A stretch of DNA of 64,000 nt, taken from NCBI RefSeq assembly GCF_916700565.1, contig NZ_CAKAKO010000006.1, forward strand, positions 806,001 to 870,000, given 5' to 3'. The notes beneath the pieces were generated by a model. It did no database searches. It had not been told where the DNA came from and saw only the letters and a list, made by a program, of their open reading frames with translations. Source of the stretch: Xenophilus sp. Marseille-Q4582. Its GTDB lineage: Bacteria; Pseudomonadota; Gammaproteobacteria; Burkholderiales; Burkholderiaceae_C. The translations under genes and the position numbers were made by a program. Positions 7,737-17,901 of the stretch are shown here, one piece after another (position 1 is the first letter of the stretch; the number at the start of each line of letters is the position of its first letter).

Positions 7737-9011
7737 GTGTCCTCCTCTTCGTCCTGCACCTCCTGCCCGTCGCTTCCGGCGACGGCCGCCCTCGATGCCG
7801 CTCCCGCTTCGAGCGGCGTCCCGCCAGCCGCCCAGGCCCCCTCCAGCACCCAGGAGGCGCCGCACTGGCCGGCCGTCGCCGCCCTGTCGCTGGGCGTGTT
7901 CGGGCTGGTCACGGCCGAGTTCCTGCCCGCCAGCCTGCTCACGGCCATGGCGGCCGACCTGCGCGTGAGCGAAGGCACGGCCGGCCAGACCGTGACGGCC
8001 ACCGCCCTGGTCGCCGCCGTGTCCGCGCCGCTGGTGCCGCTGCTCACGCGCCACCTGGACCGTCGCACCGTGATGCTTGCGCTCACGGGGCTGCTGGTCG
8101 CGTCCAACCTGATCACGGTCAGCACCGCCAGCCTGATGGCGTTGCTGGCCGCGCGGCTGCTGCTGGGCATCGCGCTGGGCGGCTTCTGGTCCATGTCGGG
8201 CGCGCTCGCGCTGCGGCTGGTGCCCGCGCATCTGTTCGCGCGTGCGATGGCGCTGATCCTGACCGGCGTGTCCGTCGCCACGGTGTGCGCGGCGCCGCTG
8301 GGGGCCTGGATGGGCGAGCTGTGGGGCTGGCGCAGCGCCTTCCTGGCGGCCGGCGCGGTGAGCCTGCTGACGCTGGCGATCCAGCTCGCCTCCCTGCCGG
8401 CGCTGCCGCCGCGCGACCGGCCCGACCTGCGCGTGCTGGCCCGGCTGCTGGCGCGGGGCGACGTGCGCGTGGCGCTGCTGGCCGTGCTGCTGGTCATTTC
8501 CGGCCATTTCGCCGGTTTCACCTACATCCGGCCGCTGATGGAGAACGTCACGCAGCTCTCGGTGGGGGCGATCACCGGCATCCTGCTGGGTTACGGCATC
8601 GGCGGCTTCTTCGGCAACCTGGTCGGCGGCGCCATCGCCGAGCGCAGCGAGCGGCGCGCCATCGTGGCGGGCGCGGTGCTGATCGCGCTGCTGGCCGCCA
8701 GCCTGCTGGTGGCCGGCACGTCCTTCGCCGTCACGGCCGTGGCGGTGGTGCTGTGGGGTTTCGCCTTCGGCGCCTTCCCGGTCGGTTTCCAGACCTGGAT
8801 CGTGCGTGCGGCGCCCGAGCAGGCGGAAGGCGCCGGCGGCCTGCTGGTGGCCGCCTTCCAGATCGCCATCGCCACGGGCGCGGTGGGCGGCGGGCTGCTG
8901 GTGGACCACATCGGCGCGCGGGGCGGCCCGCTGTTCGCGGCGGTCGCGATGACGCTGGGCGCGCAACTGGTCTGGCGACGCGGCCCGCGCGCGCCTGCCC
9001 AGGCGCGGTAG
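7737..9011 (+). CDS. MFS efflux transporter, DHA1 type (NepI/AraJ-like)
   Basis: About 424 residues with 12 hydrophobic segments, starting with a Ser/Ala/Pro-rich cytoplasmic stretch of about 45 residues. DHA1 signatures: L-T-R-H-L-D-R-R-T-V-M after helix 2, and A-R-L-L-L-G-I-A-L-G-G-F-W-S in helix 4. Such pumps export sugars, nucleosides or drugs by proton antiport. GTG 7737 was chosen because it leaves a regulatory gap from the divergent AraC start at 7654; an ATG near 7669 is possible and would add about 22 residues. It converges with luxI, 10 bp away. Confidence 0.85.
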   Translation: MSSSSSCTSCPSLPATAALDAAPASSGVPPAAQAPSSTQEAPHWPAVAALSLGVFGLVTAEFLPASLLTAMAADLRVSEGTAGQTVTATALVAAVSAPLVPLLTRHLDRRTVMLALTGLLVASNLITVSTASLMALLAARLLLGIALGGFWSMSGALALRLVPAHLFARAMALILTGVSVATVCAAPLGAWMGELWGWRSAFLAAGAVSLLTLAIQLASLPALPPRDRPDLRVLARLLARGDVRVALLAVLLVISGHFAGFTYIRPLMENVTQLSVGAITGILLGYGIGGFFGNLVGGAIAERSERRAIVAGAVLIALLAASLLVAGTSFAVTAVAVVLWGFAFGAFPVGFQTWIVRAAPEQAEGAGGLLVAAFQIAIATGAVGGGLLVDHIGARGGPLFAAVAMTLGAQLVWRRGPRAPAQAR

Positions 9012-9021
9012 GCCGCCGCGC

Positions 9022-9630
9022 TCAGTGCGAGAGCTCGACGCGGTCGCGTTCGAGCTGCGCCAAGCAGGCCGGGTCGGTGGTGTCGATCCAGCAGGCAAAG
9101 ATGGGGTGGCCGCCCATCAGCTGCGGGGGGCCGGCGCGGTGCGAGCGGTAGCCGCCTCGGCGCAGCAGGCGCTCGATGCCCAGCGGCGACACGGTGATCA
9201 CGCGCTCGGCGCCCTGGGCGCGCGCGGCCTCCAGCGAGGCCGCCAGCAGCGAGGCCGCCACGTAGGCCGAAAACTGGCCCATCGCCTGGCCCGTGGGCTT
9301 GGTGAAGTCCACGGCCGCGAAGCGCGACAGCTCCCACACGCGCGGATCCCTGGGCGGTTCGGCGCCAGCCATCAGTTCGGGGAACACCTCGCCCAGCAGG
9401 TAGGGGCGAGTGGTGGGCAGCAGGCGCGCGGTGCCGATGACCGCGCCCGCATCGTCGCGCGCCACCACGTACAGCGTGTCCTCGCGGTCGAACTGGTCGC
9501 GCTCGATGCCGGGCTCGTCGATGAGCAACTCCCACTTGAGCATGTCGACGAAAACCTTGTGGCGGTAGCGGCCGATGTCTTCGAACAGCTGGGGGGCGAT
9601 GTCGCCGCAGCGACCAGTGAGCATCTGCAT
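9022..9630 (-). CDS. luxI: LuxI-family acyl-homoserine-lactone synthase
   Basis: 202 residues. Makes N-acyl-homoserine-lactone signal from S-adenosylmethionine and an acyl-ACP. All invariant LuxI residues are present: R23, F27, W33, D45, D48 (E-R-D-Q-F-D), R69 (T-A-R-L-L-P), F83, E100 and R103 (V-W-E-L-S-R-F). The L-L-P-T-T-R-P-Y-L-L-G stretch places it in the proteobacterial subgroup common in Burkholderiales. ATG 9630 fits the family N-terminus; another ATG lies two codons later and longer starts lack support. A lux box 58 bp upstream predicts positive feedback by the neighbouring LuxR. Acyl chain length cannot be read from sequence. Confidence 0.96.
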   Translation of the reverse strand: MQMLTGRCGDIAPQLFEDIGRYRHKVFVDMLKWELLIDEPGIERDQFDREDTLYVVARDDAGAVIGTARLLPTTRPYLLGEVFPELMAGAEPPRDPRVWELSRFAAVDFTKPTGQAMGQFSAYVAASLLAASLEAARAQGAERVITVSPLGIERLLRRGGYRSHRAGPPQLMGGHPIFACWIDTTDPACLAQLERDRVELSH

Positions 9631-9687
9631 GGGGGTGGATCCGAGTGGTTGTATCCATTCATTGCAGCGCTCCTGGCCCGTAGAAGA

Positions 9688-9707
9688 AACTACCAAGTCT
9701 GATAGCT
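9688..9707 (-). promoter_or_regulatory. lux box upstream of luxI
   Basis: AACTACCAAGTCTGATAGCT on the plus strand. It has the CT-N2-CA-N4-TG-N2-AG dyad of LuxR-type binding sites and shares that frame with the box at 11301-11320. Its centre (9697.5) is 67 bp before the luxI ATG; a class II arrangement would put the transcription start near 9655 and leave a 25-nt leader. Confidence 0.7.
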
Positions 9708-9803
9708 TGCGCTGCGCCCCGCCGCGGACTCCGAAGTGTCAACAGCGTGGCGCGGCCCCGTGGCCGCCGGCTCAAGATAGGGACCCGCACCGGGCCGGCG
9801 TTT

Positions 9804-10199
9804 TCAGTTCACATGGCGTTGGCAGACCGCCTCGAAGGCCGGCGAGATCCAGTCGATGCGGTCGATGAAATCGGCCAGCACCTGGAGGTTGTGCTCCCAG
9901 GGCAGCGGACGCAGGCAGGCGTCCAGGACCTGGATGTTGGTGCGCGGCAGGCCCAGGCGCGCGACCTGCGGCCGCCCCACGCCCGGCAGCAACTGCCAAT
10001 CCCAGCCCAGGGTCAGGGTGGCGGCGTCGGGGCTGATCCATTCGGTGTAGCCGGACATCTGGACCACGCGGCCGCAGCGCCCGGCGGCCACCACGGGCTC
10101 CTCCTCGTCGTCCATGCCGGACATCAGGTGGACCAGGCGCAGCGCCGCCAGCTCCGAGGGGCGCAGATGCAGCAGGCCTTCATGGAAGGACGGGTTCAT
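9804..10199 (-). CDS. RsaM-like quorum-sensing modulator (DUF4902-type)
   Basis: 131 residues. It lies between luxI and luxR, the position of rsaM/tofM genes in Pseudomonas and Burkholderia, whose products damp acyl-homoserine-lactone signalling. The G-Y-T-E-W (50-54) and T-L-G-W-D-W (63-68) motifs fit my recollection of that family, but assignment is by pattern and context. It is somewhat shorter than the roughly 150-170 residues usual for RsaM. ATG 10199 is preferred; upstream codons are Arg/Ala-rich and noncoding in character. An AT-rich stretch (TTGTGA, 16 bp, TACATC on the minus strand; 10342-10369) may be its promoter and overlaps the region before luxR. Confidence 0.65.
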   Translation of the reverse strand: MNPSFHEGLLHLRPSELAALRLVHLMSGMDDEEEPVVAAGRCGRVVQMSGYTEWISPDAATLTLGWDWQLLPGVGRPQVARLGLPRTNIQVLDACLRPLPWEHNLQVLADFIDRIDWISPAFEAVCQRHVN

Positions 10200-10443
10200 G
10201 TCGCGCCTCCTGCCGACGCCACGGGGAAAGGCCGGGAGGCGCGCGGCGGCGCGAACGGCGCCACGACGGCACCCAGGCCTGCGGGCGCCGCCCTCTCGCG
10301 GCAGCGTCGTCCGGGCGGCGACTCGGCAGCAAGAAACATTTGATGTAAATTCATGCTGACGATTCACAATGCGAGGACCGTGGGCGCCGCCGCGCGGCGG
10401 TCTGGCGCTCCCCCTTCATCCGATTCCCTGCAGCAGGCCGTTC

Positions 10444-11157
10444 GTGCACTCCTTTGCCGAGAATCTCCTGGTCGCCCTGGACCGCGCCACCGACGAGGCC
10501 GTGGTCTTCCAGGCCCTGCTGAACGCTGCGCGCGACCTGGGCTTCGACCACTGCGCCTACGGCCTGCGGCTCGCGATCCCGGTCTCGAACCCCAAGGTCA
10601 TCACGCTCAACAACTACTCCGAGCAGTGGCAGCGGCGCTACGCCGAGGCCGGCTACCTGCAGGTCGACCCCAGCGTGCGCCTGGGTCACCTGAGCCAGCA
10701 GCCGCTGGTGTGGACGGACGAGATGTTCGCGGACACGCCGGAATTCTGGGAAGAGGCGCGCGGCCAGGGCCTGTGCGTGGGATGGGCCCAGTCCAGCCTC
10801 GACGGCTTCGGCGTGGGAGGCATGCTCACGCTCTCGCGCGGGGGCGAGCCCTTCTCGGCGCTGGAGCTGCGCGAGAAGGAAACCAAGATGCGCTGGCTGG
10901 TGCAATCGGCGCACCTGTCGCTGTCGCGGCTGATGCAGGCACGCTACGTCCCGCCCCAGGAAGAGGCGCTGACCGCGCGCGAGGTGGAGGTGCTCAAGTG
11001 GACGGCCGACGGCAAGACCGCCGCCGACATCGGCGACATCCTGTCCATCTCGATCCCCACGGTCAATTTCCATATCAAGAACGCGGTGCAGAAGCTGAAG
11101 GTGGCCAACAAGACGGCGGCGGTGGTGCAGGCGTTGATGCGCGGCCTGTTGCACTGA
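10444..11157 (+). CDS. luxR: LuxR-family quorum-sensing receptor/regulator
   Basis: 237 residues from GTG 10444, the normal LuxR length; an ATG at 10369 would add 25 atypical residues and has no ribosome site, whereas AGG lies 8 nt before the GTG. The N-terminal autoinducer domain keeps the ligand residues W62, Y66, D75 and W90, matching TraR W57, Y61, D70 and W85. The C-terminal GerE-type helix-turn-helix runs from L-T-A-R-E-V-E-V-L-K-W (about 177) to K-L-K-V-A-N-K-T-A. Divergent from the RsaM-like gene, with luxI beyond it. Two lux boxes in the locus are its likely targets. Confidence 0.95.
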   Translation: MHSFAENLLVALDRATDEAVVFQALLNAARDLGFDHCAYGLRLAIPVSNPKVITLNNYSEQWQRRYAEAGYLQVDPSVRLGHLSQQPLVWTDEMFADTPEFWEEARGQGLCVGWAQSSLDGFGVGGMLTLSRGGEPFSALELREKETKMRWLVQSAHLSLSRLMQARYVPPQEEALTAREVEVLKWTADGKTAADIGDILSISIPTVNFHIKNAVQKLKVANKTAAVVQALMRGLLH

Positions 11158-11300
11158 CACGCCCCGTCTTCCCGCCCGCCGGGCCGCGCGGCCGCGGGCG
11201 GGCGGCGCGGCTGCGCCGGCCGCCGCGCCGCGGGTCCGTGCCTCGTGTGTGACGTGAATGTCATTGTGCGGTCGCCGCGCCGCCGGCGCACCCTGTGGCC

Positions 11301-11320
11301 ACCTGTCAAAGCTGGTAGGT
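11301..11320 (+). promoter_or_regulatory. Near-consensus lux box before the unknown gene at 11355
   Basis: ACCTGTCAAAGCTGGTAGGT, a dyad with outer ACCT/AGGT and inner CA/TG pairs, close to the classic LuxR-family site. The centre (11310.5) is 44.5 bp before the A of the ATG at 11355. A LuxR bound at the usual -42.5 position would start transcription at about 11353, with TTCAAT (11342-11347) as a possible -10 element. Confidence 0.72.
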
Positions 11321-11354
11321 CACAGAAGGGGCGCCCTCGCGTTCAATCACGCGC

Positions 11355-12125
11355 ATGGATCTCGCCGCTTTCCTCTCCAGCGCGCACATCAGCGTTCACC
11401 TGGCCTCCGACTCGCTGTTGGCCTGTGAAGTGCAGCGCCGCTGCGGCGTGCGCCGGCTGGCCCGGCAGGCCAGCTTTTCCTTCCAGCGCGGTGAACGCTC
11501 GCAGGCCATGCAGCGCCTGGGCGAATGGATCACCGACACGCCTTCGGCGCGCCGCACCCTCGGCTGGGTGATCGGCCCGAGCCAGGCGCAGTATTTCGTG
11601 CTGCCCTGGTCGCCCGAATCGGTGGACCGCACCTTGCGCGACAGCTACGCCCGCGCCCGCTACGAACAGCTGTACGAGGCCGACGCGCGCACCGCCGCGT
11701 TCTTCTTCGCCGCCCCTGCGGCCAGCGGTGAGCAGCTCGTGTCCTGCATCCCGATGTCGCTGCGCGCCGAGCTGCAGTCGCATGCCCGGGCGGCCGGCTG
11801 CTCGCTGCACAGCATCAAGCCCTCGCTGTCCGCCGTGTGGGAGCGCTTCCGCCACGTGCTGGAAGCCGAGCGCGGCACGCTGTGCCTGGTGGAGGACGAC
11901 CAGGAGGCCATCGTGCGCCACGATCGCCGGCGCATCGAGCACGTGGAGGTGGCGCGCCGCCGGCCGGACGCCGCCGCGCAGCGCGAGGGCGGCGCGGGCG
12001 TGCTGCGCCGCTTCTCGAACACCGAGGCGCCGCAGGCCGCCACCGACCTGCGCCTGCCGCGCTGGCACGGCGCGGGCGAGGCGCAGGATTCGCGCTACGC
12101 CTTCGCCCTTTGCGGCGCGTTCTGA
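11355..12125 (+). CDS. Protein of unknown function, predicted quorum-sensing target
   Basis: 256 residues; no family recognised with confidence. No signal peptide or membrane segment. The order of segments recalls the actin-like fold of PilM/GspL-type pilus and secretion proteins: an opening strand pair (V-H-L-A-S-D-S-L-L-A-C-E-V), L-G-W-V-I-G-P-S-Q-A-Q-Y-F-V-L-P-W near 68-84, a helix with Y-A-R-A-R-Y-E-Q-L-Y, and A-G-C-S-L-H-S-I-K-P-S-L-S-A-V-W near 146-161. The C-terminal 60 residues are Arg/Ala-rich and poorly structured. The start ATG has no ribosome site nearby, and the lux box position predicts a nearly leaderless message. It stands alone: luxR lies upstream on the same strand and the next gene is convergent. 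Confidence 0.75.
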   Translation: MDLAAFLSSAHISVHLASDSLLACEVQRRCGVRRLARQASFSFQRGERSQAMQRLGEWITDTPSARRTLGWVIGPSQAQYFVLPWSPESVDRTLRDSYARARYEQLYEADARTAAFFFAAPAASGEQLVSCIPMSLRAELQSHARAAGCSLHSIKPSLSAVWERFRHVLEAERGTLCLVEDDQEAIVRHDRRRIEHVEVARRRPDAAAQREGGAGVLRRFSNTEAPQAATDLRLPRWHGAGEAQDSRYAFALCGAF

Positions 12126-12179
12126 ACGCGGCCCGGCGGGGCAGCCGCGGCCCGAGCCGCTTGGCGCGGCTGCGCCGGT

Positions 12180-13379
12180 TCAGCCGGCGTAGAGCCAGGG
12201 CACGTCCAGCACGCGTGCGCCGCCCAGGCGCATCGCCCAGTCCCGGCCCCACCGCAGCAAGCCCGTGGCATGGAAGATGCGCGCGTTGCGCCGCGCCCGC
12301 GCCTGCACGCGCGCGTTCCGGGCCCAGCGCTGGGCAGCGTACTGCGCGAAGGCCGCCGGCAGCTGCCCGGCGTCCACGCCGGCCAGCACCTCGGCCAGGG
12401 TGGCCGCGTCCTCGATCGCCATGCCGGCGCCCTGCGCCAGGTAGGGCAGCATGGGGTGCGCGGCATCGCCCAGCAGCGCAATGCGCGCCTGCGCCATCTG
12501 CGCGGGCCCTTGCAGCGGCGGGCGGTCATGCAGGGTCCAGGCGCGCCAGGCGGGCACGGCGTCGAGCAGCGCGCGCAGCCCGGCGCCCGCCTGCCGCGTG
12601 GCCTGCCGCAGGGTGTCGAGGCTGGCCTCCTGGTCCCAGCCGCGCGCGTCCAGCCCGGCGCCCTCGGGCGGCGCGGCCTCGGCCAGCACCACCACGTTGA
12701 GGAAGTCGCCGGCCCGCACCGGGTAGGCCACCACATGCACGCGCGCGCCCAGCCAGATCTGGATGCGGTCGCTGCGCAGGGCCTGCGGCAGCGCGGCCTG
12801 CGCCAGCAAGGCACGCCAGGCCGTGTGGCCGGTGCGGTGCGGCGGGGCGTCGTGTTCGATCACGCGCGCGCGCGTCGCGCCCCACAGGCCGTCCGCGCCC
12901 ACCAGGCCGTCGGCCTCCCACGCGCGCGTGTCGTCGGCGGCCGCGCACACGGCTTCGCCGCCACGGGTGGCGATGCGCGAGACGCGCGCGCCCGTGTGCA
13001 GGCTCAGCCGCGACGGCCCCTGCGCTTTCAGCGCACCGAGCAGCACCGCATGCAGGTCGGCGCGGTGCACGCACAGGTAGGGCGCGCCATAGCGCCGCAC
13101 GCGCGCGGCGTCGAAGACCATGCGCGCCAGCTCGTCGCCGCCCTGGACGCTGCGCACGCTCAGGCGCGTGGGGCGCGCGGCCACGTCCTGCAGCGCGGGC
13201 TCCACGCCCAGCGCGCGCAGCCGGCGCACCACGTTCGGCCCCAGCTGGATCCCGGCGCCGAATTCCTCGAAGCGCGCGGCCTGCTCCAGCACGTCCACCC
13301 GGTGGCCGCCCCGGCCCAGCGCCAGCGCAGCCGCCAGCCCGCCGATGCCGCCACCGACGATCAGAAGTTGCAGACTCAT
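12180..13379 (-). CDS. FAD-dependent aromatic monooxygenase (salicylate hydroxylase-like)
   Basis: 399 residues of the PHBH-fold flavin hydroxylases, which use NAD(P)H and O2 to hydroxylate aromatic acids. The FAD-binding G-G-G-I-G-G (9-14) opens the protein. E-F-G-A-G-I-Q-L-G-P-N near 40-50 and the second FAD motif G-D-A-A-H-P-M with Q-G-A-G-M-A-I-E-D about 285-310 are typical of the salicylate / 3-hydroxybenzoate 6-hydroxylase branch. ATG 13379 puts the FAD motif at the expected distance. It stands alone between a convergent unknown gene and acnA, so the substrate cannot be inferred. A 6-bp hairpin (12155-12171) lies in the convergent gap. Confidence 0.87.
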   Translation of the reverse strand: MSLQLLIVGGGIGGLAAALALGRGGHRVDVLEQAARFEEFGAGIQLGPNVVRRLRALGVEPALQDVAARPTRLSVRSVQGGDELARMVFDAARVRRYGAPYLCVHRADLHAVLLGALKAQGPSRLSLHTGARVSRIATRGGEAVCAAADDTRAWEADGLVGADGLWGATRARVIEHDAPPHRTGHTAWRALLAQAALPQALRSDRIQIWLGARVHVVAYPVRAGDFLNVVVLAEAAPPEGAGLDARGWDQEASLDTLRQATRQAGAGLRALLDAVPAWRAWTLHDRPPLQGPAQMAQARIALLGDAAHPMLPYLAQGAGMAIEDAATLAEVLAGVDAGQLPAAFAQYAAQRWARNARVQARARRNARIFHATGLLRWGRDWAMRLGGARVLDVPWLYAG

Positions 13380-13488
13380 GCGCCGATCATGCCGCAAGGC
13401 GCGGGCCCGGCCGGCGGCTGCAAGCGCAGGGCTTGCGCCGGACCAGGCCGCGCGCAGCGGCGTTTTCCGCCGTCTCCTGGAGCGGTTC

Positions 13489-16284
<2,796 letters not shown>

Positions 16285-16322
16285 GGAAATCGCGCTCCTT
16301 GTTCAGTCGTGGTGGGGGCCAC

Positions 16323-16337
16323 GCGGTGTGACACCGC
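16323..16337 (-). promoter_or_regulatory. 15-bp palindrome in the acnA promoter region
   Basis: GCGGTGTGACACCGC: perfect 7-bp arms around one base, 39 bp upstream of the acnA ATG. On the minus strand TATCTT (16341-16346) just upstream could be a -10 element, which would place the palindrome over the transcription start. The GTGTGACAC core resembles GntR/FadR-type operators; the binding protein is unknown. Confidence 0.45.
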
Positions 16338-16461
16338 CACAAGATAGCAGGCTTCCATGGCGAACGCGGTAGGCGCGCGGCGCGCCCTGCCGCGCCTGTC
16401 GGTTATGGCGGCGAAGGTGAGGCGCGGGGTGTGCGCACCGCGGCCGCCGCCGGCGCCCGCG

Positions 16462-16878
16462 TCAGGCGGCCGCGACCTGCGGCGTGCGGGTGGCACGCAG
16501 CCCCATCCATTGGGCCTCGCCCAGCAGCACCACGGTCAGGGCCTGCGCCAGCAGCCAGGCCATGCCCAGCCCCGTGAGCGCGAAGGGCCCGGCCGCCATC
16601 AGCAGCGCGCAACCCGCGGCCCAGCCGAAGTTGCCCACGGCGATCAGCCCGATCAGCGTGCGCGGCACCGGCTGCCGGCCCGCGACCCAGGCGGCGACGG
16701 CCGCATAGGCCAACAGGAACACGCCCGTGCCCGTGAGCAGCCCGGCGGGCAGGCCCGTGAGCCGGGCCAGGGTGTCGGTCAGGCCCAGCTGAAGGGCGCC
16801 GGTCAGCGCGCAGGAGGCGGCGTCGAGCGCCATGACACGGGGCAGGAAGCGGGGCGAGGCAAGAAAAGAAGAGGACAT
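16462..16878 (-). CDS. Small four-helix inner-membrane protein of unknown function
   Basis: 138 residues with four hydrophobic segments (about 15-35, 45-65, 75-95 and 100-122) and short loops; no family recognised. The start ATG 16878 has a strong ribosome site (AAGGAG, 7 nt upstream). It is divergent from an XRE regulator, with a 132-bp gap that holds a 21-bp palindrome; in such pairs the membrane protein is usually the regulated target. Reading continues open upstream in this frame only because of GC bias. Its 3' end is followed by the acnA upstream region. Confidence 0.75.
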   Translation of the reverse strand: MSSSFLASPRFLPRVMALDAASCALTGALQLGLTDTLARLTGLPAGLLTGTGVFLLAYAAVAAWVAGRQPVPRTLIGLIAVGNFGWAAGCALLMAAGPFALTGLGMAWLLAQALTVVLLGEAQWMGLRATRTPQVAAA

Positions 16879-16958
16879 GGTGGACTCCTTGGGAAGTTGG
16901 CGCGGCATCCACGGCGGGCCGTGCTGGGTCGCATCGTGTCGCGGCGGCCGCAGCGGGT

Positions 16959-16979
16959 CCATGACCTCGGAGGTCATGG
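16959..16979. promoter_or_regulatory. 21-bp perfect palindrome between XRE regulator and membrane protein
   Basis: Arms CCATGACCT and AGGTCATGG around CGG. It lies 31 bp before the regulator ATG and 80 bp before the divergent membrane-protein ATG. Size and placement fit the operator of the dimeric XRE/MmyB-type regulator encoded next door. Confidence 0.65.
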
Positions 16980-17010
16980 CCGTGCGCCCCTTCGGCGCCA
17001 GAATGCCGCC

Positions 17011-17901
17011 ATGACTTCCGCCCGCACCGCCTCTTCCTCGCTGGCCGGCCTCGCCGGCCCCGCACCGGCCGCGCGCCCCGGCCCCGGCGCCCGCGACCCC
17101 TTCGGCGCCCACCTGCGCCACTGGCGGCAGCACCGACGCCTGAGCCAGATGGACCTGGCGCAGGACGCGGACATCTCCACGCGCCACCTGAGCTATGTGG
17201 AAACCGGCCGTGCCGCGCCCAGCCGCGAGATGGTGCTGCGGCTGGCCGAGCGCCTGCAGGTGCCGCTGCGCGAGCGCAACACCCTGCTGGTGGCGGCCGG
17301 CTTCGCGCCCATGTACCGCCAGCGCAGCCTGGACGATCCGGCCATGGCTGCGGCACGGCAGGCGGTGCAGCGCGTGCTCCAGGGGCACGAGCCCTACCCC
17401 GCGCTGGCCGTGGACCGGCACTGGAACCTGCTGGCGCACAACGCGCAGGTGCCGCTGCTGATGGCGGGCAGCGCGGCCGAGCTGCTGGCGCCGCCGGTCA
17501 ACGTCCTGCGCCTGTCGCTGCACCCGCAGGGCGTGGCGCCGCGCATCGCCAACCTGCGCCAGTGGCGCGAGCACCTGCTGGAGCGCCTGCAGCAGCAGAT
17601 CGCCGCCACCGGCGACGCGCAACTGCAGGCGCTGCATGACGAACTGGCGGCCTACCCCTGCCCTTGCGACGGCACGCAGGCGCCCGCCGCGGGCGGCGAG
17701 CTGGCCGGCGTGGTGGTGCCCCTGCAGCTGCGCACCGAAGCGGGCCTGCTGAGCTTCATCAGCACCACCACGCTGTTCGGCACCCCGATGGACGTCACTT
17801 TGCAGGAGCTGGCCGTGGAATCCTTCTTTCCGGCCGATGCGGCGACGGCGCAGGCGCTGCAGGCGCTGAGGCCCGCGTCCCCGCCGCAGCCGCACGCGTG
17901 A
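17011..17901 (+). CDS. XRE-family regulator with MmyB-like ligand-binding domain
   Basis: 296 residues. The HTH_3 domain at about 30-90 has the R-R-L-S-Q-M-D-L-A-Q-D-A-D-I-S-T-R-H-L-S pattern. It is followed by an MmyB-like (MLTR) PAS-type domain from about 105 with P-Y-P-A-L-A-V-D-R-H-W-N-L-L-A-H-N and, near the end, L-F-G-T-P-M-D-V-T-L-Q-E-L-A-V-E-S-F-F-P. These regulators bind a fatty-acid-like ligand and usually control a divergent neighbour, here the small membrane protein. Upstream coding-like sequence is GC bias; ATG 17011 fits the family. The last 107 nt overlap the convergent fadE. Confidence 0.92.
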   Translation: MTSARTASSSLAGLAGPAPAARPGPGARDPFGAHLRHWRQHRRLSQMDLAQDADISTRHLSYVETGRAAPSREMVLRLAERLQVPLRERNTLLVAAGFAPMYRQRSLDDPAMAAARQAVQRVLQGHEPYPALAVDRHWNLLAHNAQVPLLMAGSAAELLAPPVNVLRLSLHPQGVAPRIANLRQWREHLLERLQQQIAATGDAQLQALHDELAAYPCPCDGTQAPAAGGELAGVVVPLQLRTEAGLLSFISTTTLFGTPMDVTLQELAVESFFPADAATAQALQALRPASPPQPHA

